This document shows, in pieces, positions 24,301-36,300 of a DNA stretch of 64,000 nt. The notes beneath the pieces were generated by a model, which had not been told where the DNA came from, searched no databases, and saw only the letters and a program-made list of their open reading frames with translations. Source of the stretch: Syngnathus acus. Taxonomy: Eukaryota; Chordata; Actinopteri; Syngnathiformes; Syngnathidae. A program made the translations under genes and the position numbers. Location: assembly GCF_901709675.1 (NCBI RefSeq), contig NC_051091.1:6484967-6548966 (forward strand), written 5' to 3'. Positions within the stretch are counted from its first letter, which is position 1. The number at the start of each line of letters is the position of its first letter.

Positions 24301-27300
24301 CCATATTATTTTGAAGCTGTTATTTTTATGCTGACTGATTTATTACCAATTATGAAACGCTTTAAAAACGGACCTGTGCATCTGGAATATATGCACTGCC
24401 GACATGCTTACTCTTACTGGAAGGCGGATATTAAATCAAAGTAAACCCAGCCATTTTACACATACCTCCCAACCATACCTTTGAGATGAATCGCGATACC
24501 GCAAAGAACGCAATCTTGTGCATTGCAGCGTGAATTCTGAGCTCCGTTAATCTGTGTGTGTGTTTAGGATAAGAACAATATTGACCGGGTCTTACCTGTC
24601 CCCAAGGTCCGACTTGCCAAGAGGCACACTCCTGCTGCTGACACGTCTGGACCGAGTCGGGCTTTGATGAACCGCAGAAGCGGTCATCTAGACGGTCCTC
24701 ACCAAACTGACACCACGTCCGGCGGTGCTTATAGCCTTTCCCGCACGTTACAAGGCACTGTAAGCAAGATCCATTCATGATTAGAGTCTAGACATACTGA
24801 AATAACATCATCCCAGTCATTCAGCTCATGGGAAAATCCTCTTGATGCCATATAGAGGATCCGACACTTATGACATGTCAAGCAAGTGTATATTTTCCCC
24901 TCTACAAAGGATACGTGGACTGCATGTAAAAATACTGTGCAGGGGGAGGCATATAGTAGTACAGTGTGGTTGTTTGTATTTGGAGGCACCCACATGGGAG
25001 ATGTCAAATATTTCTGGAATGCAAGCCAACTCTTTTCAAGCTCCTTGGTCTGCAATGTGTAAACTGTGCCAGTCACTGACCAGTTCAAGAGTTGAGGAAA
25101 GCATTGAGGGTAAAGAGGCAAGGCGACACTGCGAGATACCGGCCGGGGGGGGGACACTTGACAGAACCACAAGGAGGGTCCAGTGTCACAAATCTAATTT
25201 GAATCACGATTGGACCAACCTCCGACCAGTCTTCAGTGTTCCATTGTGGACAGAGGAATTCATTGCAGGGTTGGACGGCCATCTTGTCCCGTTGACTGCA
25301 CTTGCTGTCATCGCCCTCAGCCCCCGGTGCCTTTCGACACACTGCCCCTCTTCGGCGGGTGCCTCCACCACAACTCTTTGAGCACTGCATACCAGACAGA
25401 TCAACAAGAGGAAACATATTGTGTGTCAAAACAAATGTCTGATTCCTTTTGAATTATAACCAGCTCAGCTGTTTCACCTCGGACCAGGACGAATACTCCC
25501 AGCCTCCGGGATTACAATCTCCATGACAAGCTTCCTTGTCGTCAGGTTTGCGCTGCCCGCTGCAATAGCGATCGTCAACTTTTTGGCTCTTTCCGTCTGC
25601 GTGGCTGATTTTAGCACAGAATATGTCCAAAGTGCGATATCCGACACCACACCGAGCAGTGCATTCACTCTTTCGAGCCACATGCCACCTTCATTGCATG
25701 GATAATAAGAGAGCATCATCAATACAAGAATGATTTGATTTAGCTTTAAGCAAAAACGTTAAAATAGTCGGTCAAAGTGGTGACACAAACCTCAGTTCAC
25801 ATTCAGTGTTGCAGGCCTCAGGCGTGACCATCGGTCTTGGTATACCATGACACCTCTGGTCTGAAACCACCACCCTGTCAGACTCTCTGCTACAGAGAAC
25901 TTTTCTCTTCCTCTCTCCTAAGAAGACACCAACAAACAAGTCAGTCAACTGCATTGGAATAACTCAGCCAATCCTCCATCAAGCCGCTCCAGTTGTGTTT
26001 TTCCAGGCCTTCCCTACAAATTAAAAACCACTAATCACTGTGGCTTGTTCAGGCAGGTCATACTCAAAAAGGTGATTAAGAGACTGACAAAGTGTTGGAG
26101 CCATGAGTCGAAGGAATTCACATTTACCTCTGCGCACCTAAATATTCGCTCACATATGCGCAGACACGGAACAGAAAAGTAATTTCCTGTGAAGATGAGC
26201 CAAATCTTTGCACCTAAGGTTGCCAAGTTTCACTATACGTACCTCACTTTTTGTTACGTGCCTCTCTGTTGCTTCCCATCTGTAGTCTCGCCACATCAAT
26301 CATCATTCAAACACCCTTGCAAAGACTGCTAACGCGATTTAAGCCTCACCTTGGCACAGACGGCTGCACTCCTGCCACGGACCATAGGCATCCCAGAAGA
26401 ACTGCTGAGGTCTATCCTCTATGGGGATGTTGAAGGAATATCTGACATCTGGGTTGTAAAGGTTCCCCACAGACAGCACCTACCGTGAAGATAGACATTG
26501 TAAAACAGATTGAATGCAGGATTTACGACCCTGAGGTTCTCCCGTACAGTCACAGCTCTAACCTCAGAGGGGTTTTGAATTCACTTCATATAGGAAGCAG
26601 TTGTTCCTTATCTTAGTAGAAGGGAATGAAGTTTACCTGGACGACGATCTCCTCTTCGATGCGCTCGGTACAATTAATCCTCTCAATAACATGGTCAGAG
26701 CCACTGTACTCGATGACGGCGTTTCCGACTTTAATTTCCCTTTTAAACATGCTGACTACAAACTCTCCATTAAGCAGGAATTCTCCACGACTATTTGATA
26801 TGGCTGCAGGGACACAGAGAGAAGTGGTCACATGGGCTGCTTTATCCCACAGGAGCTCAAACTCGCTTTGCTTAACATGTCTACAACTCCAGAAATAATA
26901 TCGCTCTGTCATAGTTATACACAAGCTTGAGCTGACCTAGCAAATACTTGAATTATTGCGAAAAAGTATTTCCTTATATTCCCGAGAAGTACCATCTATG
27001 CTTGTCCAGTCCTGTCGCAGTCTGATTGCTGCACTCACTAACCCTAATGCGATTATAGATTTGATTTCCTTCCTTTAATTTCCCGACCATTTCACACATT
27101 ATGTTCATATGAATGCCCTTCTTTCAGGGAGCATCTTTCGGTCATTTTTTTGAGCATGCAGAGACAAAACATGGATTCCAATGCTGACTTGTAAAAAGAA
27201 AAAAAAATGCTGAAATTCACATATTATATCACAGACAGTACAGAAGAAAGTCTTCTCGATAATATGCAATCTTATCTAATCTATACAAAGTTGCAAGTGT

Positions 27301-30300
27301 GACACTTCTGCAAACTACCAGCACTGTAATAAATATGTTGATCTTATTGCCTTGGTGAGCAAAGACTTATTTCTTACCGAGGTAATTGTCATCCTCCGGT
27401 TTCCCTGAGTAGCTGTGTTGACGAACATCAATGTTTGTAGCACCACTGGGTATCCGCACAACTTCATTGTAGCCTGAGCATGAATGCAAATTATTATACA
27501 TCATGCTAATTGCTAATTCTACAGTAAGCACATGTGGGGACCCACCCACATAGTATATAACAGCTGGACTGCATTTGGGAAAAAAAAACTCACTCACCAT
27601 AGCGTACAATGTTGAAAGTGTTTGCCACAGTTTTACAAGAAGAGTTGTCACCACCACACACACCGCACTTGTCTCGTCTGGCTTTAGAGTTTAATACGTG
27701 GTCACAGCCAGCTTGCTGCTCAGCAATGAGAGGACAAGGATATGTGTTACAGAATTTGTTTTTTTCAATTTCTTATTCTGTGCAGTATAATATTGTTCAG
27801 GATTGAAGACAGGGTACTCCATGGACTGCTCACCGGCTCACTGTCGTTTCGTTACGCAAGGTCAGTTACGCATACTGTACTTATGTGCCCCTTGATATAC
27901 GTCCCCGATTCCAATCTCCCATCTGAACTACATTTGCTTTGTAACACACCATAAGAGATGGCACATAAGCTAAACCACATGTAAGTGGTTTCAGCAAGAC
28001 ATTTTTAATATCTACAAGGATGTATAGTCTAGCCCAAGTCAAACGAGATCAATCAAACAACACTTGCCAAGACCAGTAAATCCAGTCAACGGCTCGCTAA
28101 CCCAAACATTGTGTGAAGCTTCGGCCTCTTCAGATCGCTGGAGGATGTCGTGAAGTGCAACCATTAAGCAAGAAACCTCACCCTGCACAAGCCTTGGACG
28201 CAGATGTCATTGGTATCAGGTCCGCACGGCGTGCCGTCGGTGACCCGGTCCCTGAGCTGATAGTAGACGGTGCTACCTGCTACCCTGCAGAACAGCTTAC
28301 ATCTGTCCTTCATCAGGACTGGCCACGAGACAATAGGAAGACAAATATGACTTACTAGTTATTCGGACACCATTATTGAATAGAAAGATCTCGGCGGGGG
28401 CAAGACTGACTTCCACTGTATTTGGGCACCCAGCGAACATTAGGAGGTAGACCGTTGATGTTGAAATGCCTGCCGTCAAAAGCGGCGCACTGCTCCTCTC
28501 TGAAGTCCTTCTTCTGCTTGGAGCACGGCTCAGAGTTACAGGAACGGAACTTCATCCGGCGACCGACACAGTACATCCCTCCATTCCTTGGCCTGGTGGG
28601 GACACATCACGAGAGAGGAGTAAGTACAAACCAAAAAAATGTCTCAACAGTGTCTAATGGAGGGCTCGTTTGTGTTTAACAGATTAGAAAAATGTAAAAA
28701 ATTTAAAAAATAAAATAATCCCACCTACTGAGAATAGTGATCAATGTCAGCCTAGTTGGCATAAAAGCAAACATCGTTTTCAAAAGACCATTCCTCCAAA
28801 AATTCTTTGCACGCCTTCCTTGCCCAACTCCTGTTTGATTTGTGTATTTACCGGGAATTGAAAATTGGCCATTAGCAAAAGCGTGGCTGAACATTAGCTA
28901 TGGCAAGAATTCCCTTAGGGTGGATTGATCTATGGAACATTGACTTTGGCATCTAAGATGGAGACAAGGTCCAGCGGGCATGCGTGACTACAAAGACGAG
29001 TGCTCACACGGGTCGGTTGCATTCGCGCTCGGCGATCTTGATGCCGCCGCCGCACGTCCGAGAGCAGGTACCGAAAGGGCTCCAAACTCCCCACGCGCCC
29101 TCCACAGGTGTGGGGTCATGCTCTTTGGTTATACACAGCCCGTGTTTGCAGTGCTGCATGAGGAGAGGAAGGTAAACAGGTTTTGGAAAGGAAAAATAAA
29201 GAGGGAGGAAAGAACAGCAATAAAACGTTAGAGGAAACCAAAGACACATGAAATAATTTTCTTAGAATAGCCCAAACAGCTGCTCGGCTGCTCTTTGATG
29301 CTAATCTGAAAGAAATTACAGTAAAATATTTCATCTCTGCATCTGTCTGACTAGAAGAAATGTCAAACAAGTCAATGAACATCTCAGCTCATAACCGCAG
29401 GATAATCACGCACGATAGGACAAATGTGGTGTAAGAATTTAGTGTGGTCAGCATAAGTTCAACTATGCGTGTGTTTGTCTAGGACATTTAGACCAAATGC
29501 CTCCTTCATGTCCTCTCATTACTAATGGAAGGATGTGAGGTGGATCATTAAAGCTGGGTGAGAATTTTGCAACGACTCCCCATACAGATAGTCTTCACGG
29601 CTAAGGTGAGTCAGGCAAACGCGAAACTATCCTCCTTCTTTAATGCGGACTGTTTATGCACATGACTATAAAAATTAATTCCCTAATGAAATTGAATTCA
29701 GTGAATCCATATTTTTTTCGGATTTAATGAACATTTGCCATTATTTATTGATCCCATTTACCTTTCCTGGGGAGCAATCAGTGCCGTCAGCCCACGGCAT
29801 GTGTTGTGTCCTGCAGCCCCTCTGGGCGCCCTCCGGGCTGGTGCACCACAGCCTTCGACATTGGGTCTGACAACACACACAATAAACACCACTAAATATC
29901 CTGTCAGATACTTGGCATCTTCTCCTCGTTTCGACAACATCGCTCTTTACAATGGACTTACCATATAAGGGCACACCTGTGTTCCTGGCCCAAATATCAA
30001 TTCACACTGTTTGTTGACATTGTATACCCATCCAGGCAGCTGCTGCGAAAGACCGTATGGCCGAGAAACGGGCTCGTCGAGCAAGCACTCGCCATAGCCT
30101 GTGCTATTAAGAAATGAAAATAAAATGACTTCAAAGAAAAAAAAAAAAAAGGAAACAAAAGACAGAAACAGACACACACAAAAAAAAGAACAGCACATGT
30201 TTATAAACACATCTCTGGCTGTATTCCATTCCATTAGCACAGTTTTTAAAGGGAGTAGAATAAGCTAGTTGGGAGTTGGGTAAGAGATTTTTGGACAGTT

Positions 30301-33300
30301 GCCAGATACTATTCTGTTTACATTTCCTAAAGAGCTGATCTTTTTTTTTTTTTTGTTAGAAGAAACAAACTGTTCTGAGGAGCCAAGGCGTTATCAAGTG
30401 TGTCTGTGTTCCCTACACTACGCTCCCAAGTTGTTTGAGTTCTTTAGCAGCTCCTCCAAATCAGAACAAAAACATAATCCATCTCAAACCATTCGGAGCG
30501 GTCGTGAGGAAAAGAGTGCGACATACTCAAGGAACTCTGTGATGTACTTCCTGCTGCACTTGGACCACATCCAAGGATTTGTGTTGTAGTTGAGTGTGGG
30601 AGCCATTACGTGTTGCTGGATCTTAACGCCGTCCTCCTTACATTTATTGCTGTCATCGTGAGGCATGTTGAACCTGGAAGACAGAATGCAGTGTCAACTC
30701 ACTTCTGCTTTTAAAAAGAAAATAAATTTGGACATTTATTTGAAAATAAATGTAGACCCCCCCCCACACACACACACTTTATACAGCCTCCCTCTGACAG
30801 GTACCATATAACACTGCTAAGCTGTCGCTGTGCAAGTCGTCACCGCTTGACGCGGATCAAAACGGAATTCAACAATCCCACCGTTTGTTAGTGTTTCGAA
30901 AGAGCATTTGTTAAAGATGATGGGGTCCGTAACAGTCTCCGGTGTCGTGGGCTAACAGGCCCGTGCTCTGGCTGACTCAAGACTTTGGACCGAAAAAAAA
31001 AGAGTTTATGCACGTGGGCAAAGGTAATCATCAAAAATAACACTTGAGGAAAAAAAAAGAAAGCTGTCTCCTCCTTCACATGTGACTTCCTCGAAAGTGT
31101 TAGACTACCAATACTGTGGTGGAGGAATGCTGACGAAACCTCTCACATGCGCTACTCACACGTGGCCAAGTTCATGAGCGATGGTGAACGCCGTGCTCAG
31201 GCCGTTGTCTTCGCTAATGCTGCAGCTCCTGTACGGATCACACACAGTGCCCAACTCTGCCAGTCCTGCAAGGTTTAAGTCACTTCATTAGGTACACCAG
31301 AACAGAGCATCACTGGAGATGTCAGCTTTGGAAAGTTTTGATTACCACTGACTTTGCCAGTGATAAGAAGAAAGATTTTGTCCCTGTTTTTTCAAATCGC
31401 TACTTACCTAAAGTGTCACATTTGTCCCTCGCTCTGCAGATGTCTTGTCTATGGAAATAGAAGAGAAAAGATGAATAAAAGGGAAGATCGCTATTAATAG
31501 CCTATAGTAAAAAGATCTGGGTGTGCACCTTGTAATCAGAATGGCAGTATCATGGTGTGAGTGGTGGTTATCATCCAAGACATTTTGGCCATGCTGCCAA
31601 ATGCAGAAATTCTTCAAAGTGGTCTGTGCGTTAAATGAAACAAGGGGACCATCCTAAAAAAATAAATAAAAAGAAACTGATGCAGAAAATGCACAGTATC
31701 TTCTTTGGCTCTGTGGATGTTAATTATGATTATTTACCTGCTCGTTGTTTATAATGACTAACTTCACAATCACTATGTTAATTAGATTGCCAATGCTGGG
31801 GTCCTTGTAGATGGAAGACACCTGAAAGGGGGAAAAAAATAACAGTTTTATTATTCAAGATAGCTCAAATTAGACTATCTTCTTTTGGGGATGGCCACCA
31901 TGTGCTTTATAGCTAAGTCGTGTAAGTCATTTCAACTCTCCTTTGAGGTTTGGCGGCTCCAGACGCCTTCAAAAGATGAGTTGCTATGTGTGATATATGC
32001 TGTGTGTGTGATATACCTAAACATATTTTTCAGCATTTATCAAAGCTGCCTGACAGGTACCGCTTCGAATTGCCCTTGGCTGTTTGTAATTTGTTTTTAG
32101 CCCTGCCCAAGGCTTCCCCTTTCCCTCCCACAGATCCCAAAACGTCAAAGACTATGGGAGTAGATACAAGAAATGTTCAAAATACAGTGGGAAGGAAAAG
32201 TCTACACACCCCTGTTCAAACGTCGGGTTTTTGTCATCTAAACTAATAAAACTGAATTGAACTGAAATCGGCGATGTTCAGAATGAACCCATCACATTCA
32301 AACTCAAGTTTAAGGCATCTGATTAACCCTGCATGAAGGTCATCTTCTATAGTATCATTTCACTGACATTTTTGCGGTCACAAGCCGTGGTCTGCGGAGC
32401 GCTTATTATGTACAACACAAGAGCTGCCAACAGGCTAAAAGCTAAATTGAAGGAACTGCAGACATTTCTAGCAAGTACTGTTTGCAGAGCACGTGTGACA
32501 AGAATCTCTCGTTGTCCGGAGTCAAAATTCGTCCCAGATTACCAGCTTGTTTATATTTTGCAAAAACATGCTTGAACGAGCGGCACTTACGATGGACATT
32601 AAGGTGAGGATGTAGTGCTGCAGGTTGCCTCCGTGATGGTCCACCATTTTGCTGTCGGCCACCAACATGACTTCAACAAAGCGCGGGAAGGAGAGGAAGC
32701 GCTTGGAGCGCTTGTGAGGTTTCGAGTCATCGCTGCTGCTTTCATTTGCACTTTTTGCGCCTACGCTGCTGCTGTGTGATTTGTGCAAGGCATCCCCGTT
32801 CAGGCGCCCACTTAGTAACTCCACATCACTCAATATTCCAGTCCTGGGAACAAACACTCTGTCCAAGGCCGCCCCATCTGTTGGCTTTTTCCTCAGCTTG
32901 TGCCTCTTATGCCTGTGTTTGAGTTCTAAAAAGAACAGGGGGTGAGAAATGTGTTAATAGATAGACATGGCGGGTTATACGCATAAGGCCTTCAGAATAA
33001 AGATGCTAAAACTTTCTGTCATGGTCCAGATATGTTGCTGTCTCTTTCACTTTTCTTCATTTCAGCTCAAATTGTGCTGAATGCCGCCTGCAGTGCTTTT
33101 TTTCCCCCCTCTCGGAAGAGGGCAAAGAGTTCAGGTTAGGTAAACCTGGCAGAAGGCCATAAAAAAAGTAGCACAAGCTGAAATGCACACACCAAAAGAA
33201 GACCACTCCAATAAAGTGCGAAACTTGACATTCTCATCCTACTGGGAAATGAGTTTAACATCACGCCGGAACGGAACTGCAGAATTCTCAGCTTGCATTG

Positions 33301-36300
33301 CTGAATCCAAACCAGCTCACTCTGTGGGGTGTCATAACTTCTCAACAATTGAGAATCAGGACAAGAATGACTTGAATACGTGCTACCTCTGCGAAACACA
33401 AATGCTACTGACACCAAACATCTGGCAGACAACAAAGAAAAGATCTCAACTAGTAGTTGAAATAGGAGCAGCTGTGGGAATATCTTGCTCCTAATTGTGT
33501 TGTCATTGTCTCACATGCAAAACCAAAGTCAGAAATCAGACAGCCATTATTCAAGGGCGGAAACAAAATAAGCCGACAACATGAATGCAATCGTTTAACG
33601 CTAATAGCTAACGTATTGACATCATGGCTTCAAATAAAGTTTGCAGATCATTATCACAGACAAGTCCTAATGCAACACAATTGGGTGTCTGGACCACTCC
33701 AACAGCTGATTCAGGATCACCATGGCAACAAAAGCAAAGGTCACAGGCTCCTCATTACAAGCAACAATGGCTTTGTGTTAATTTAAAACGAGTCCAGAAG
33801 TGTTGCTTTAACTTTTTGATGATTTGACACTTTCAAGTTGGCGTGGATTTCACGAAAACGACACTGCGTCCTCATGGTAGTGGGTCGGCCCAGTTTCCTT
33901 ATCATAAAGTGAGAGGAAGCCCACGAGTCAACAGGAAGTTCAAACAGTAAACTGAGATGAGATGATACAAGGGAGAACTTCCAAATGAGTCTTAATTCCT
34001 GTGCGGGACAAGCTTGCACTCTGCTGTGGGTCGGCTATAATGATCGACCCACACATTGTTTGAAATTGAACAACATGTCATTTCGATATCATAATGGGTG
34101 AATACGTTTCAATTCCACACCCAAGTGGAAAATCCACAATTTTTATTCATATTGGCTCTCCAGGAATTCTTTCGCCAGATAAGCTTTGCATGTTATGATT
34201 ATGCTGCAAAAACTCAACAGGCTCAGTTACTATTGTATAATCATTTCCTGATACAAGTGATTGTGAGGACTCTGGGAATGACGCAGCTGCTGACATCTGT
34301 GGGAACCCACTTAAAGGTCTGACGTGACCCGCACACCCACACGTGCGCACACACACACATGCTTGACTCCACATGAGTCGACTGTGAGTGCCGTCATGCA
34401 CACCAAATGGCTTTACCTGAAGTGTCACAAGCTGAGCTGTCCCCAGATTTGTCTTTTTCGGGTGCACTCTTCTTGTACACGATATGAGGTTTTGTGTGTT
34501 CCTCTTCATAATGTTCTCCTTGGTAGTTGTGAAGGGGCTCGACAAAATATTCCCCTTCTGGAGATCTGAAGGTGCCAAACTGAGAAGGGGGGGGACAAAG
34601 GTTAATTTATGCTGTTTATACAAACATATTTAGCAAATGTTTACCTTAATAGTATTTAATTGAATCCTGCCATGATCAAGATTTTGTCATTTCATTCAAA
34701 ATATTTTTAGTAAGCATCAGTGGAATGGGGTTCATAAAGCATTTGAGAGGAATTTGCATGCACTTAATAATGGTCCCAAAAGTGAAACCCATGATGGCTA
34801 TCAGAGACTGTGTATTGTTTTGTGTTCTTGGCAAGCGAACGTAAAGTACTTCACGATGTACAGTACTCCACATGGCGCATTTAATATAGAGGCCTGCGGT
34901 GCACTCGATAAGGTACATGCCAACGCGAGCACTTTCCATGTGGTGTTCACTGACGTGCGAATGACTTGATGCTTCAGCAAGTATTAAGCAATTGTGTGTG
35001 ACAAGATCCATCCGTGCATCTATGCATCCATCCATCCATCTGCTGCCTTTGGGTGAAAGGCAGGGCACATGAACCAGTCAATCAAAGGACACAAAGACCA
35101 ACAAACATTCACACCACTGCATGTTTTTGAAATGCGGGAGCAGTCCGGGGTGCTTTTTTCATCCGATTCATCGATTAATCAACAAACTCCTCGACAGATT
35201 AATCGATTATTAAAGTAAATGTTAGTTGGTGCAGTATTTGTATCGTTGTTTATCTATCTATGCCAGTATCGTACAGTGACAAGCAGAAGAATCAATGCTC
35301 TTGTACCTGTACATTTTTCTCATGTAAATTCCATGCTTTGGCTTAATAAAGATTGGGAAACATTGCATAGGGTTGCAGCTCGGTCATGGTTTGCTTTTCC
35401 CAAGGGGAGGGTGTTCTTTCCAAGACGTCCTTTGTGATCATAAATTTATTGACCATGGCCTCTCTGACAAGTATCATACAATAAATCGTTGTGGCCACTC
35501 GTGGTATTCTATGTTCAAATAATGTGCCCTCAGAGCTTTGGCAATGAATAACAAACTGTCAGGAAATGGAGCAACCCAATCTCAGCAAATGCTTGAAATT
35601 GTTGAGTAGGCATTTGGGACAGAATTGGTCATTAATCGTCACTTCATCTTGGTTACTATGTATAAATACAACTTTCAGAGGAATCCTGACTCTAAATCGT
35701 TTTTTGAAAGTCTGGGAGTGGGGTTGACCAGTGGTGACGTCAGTACCGCGCGTACTCGCGCCGTAGTGGCGTGCGTAAACGCGTCAGCGACTACTGACCA
35801 CAAACCAAATGGGCAGGAGAGATGGAGCACTTTGCAATTTGCATCTGACATTAAAAACGTGACGTATCTGCACAGCCATTTGCTGACTTGACACTTATTG
35901 TGCTGTTATATCAGCACAGAAAGAAAAAAAAACACGATTTTATATCGTGTATGTTGGTGCGCATGCCTTTGCAAAGATGGCTTACGAAAGTTAGACTTGA
36001 CAGATTTTAAGACGTCGCTCAAAGTACACACGTGTATGATTCATGTGCTTTCAATAATAATAATAATAATAATAATAATTAACTCACCAGTCCGGAGCAT
36101 AAACTGATGATTGCGGCGTGCTCTGATTTGGCATTTACTTGTCCTTTATAGAAGCAGTGCCTCAACTCTGTGTCCTCCTCCTCCTCCTCCACGTTATCTC
36201 CTCTAGGTACTCCAAGTATTGTCACAGTGTATAGCGGGGCGATAAATTCCGAGTCCAACGTAAGGTTGAGGTGATAGTTCTGTCCGAAAGCAGAAATCCT

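Noticed and set aside
24842-25381. A 179-codon plus-strand open frame
   Set aside because: It overlaps adamts9 exon 21 in antisense and continues through intron with no supporting signal.
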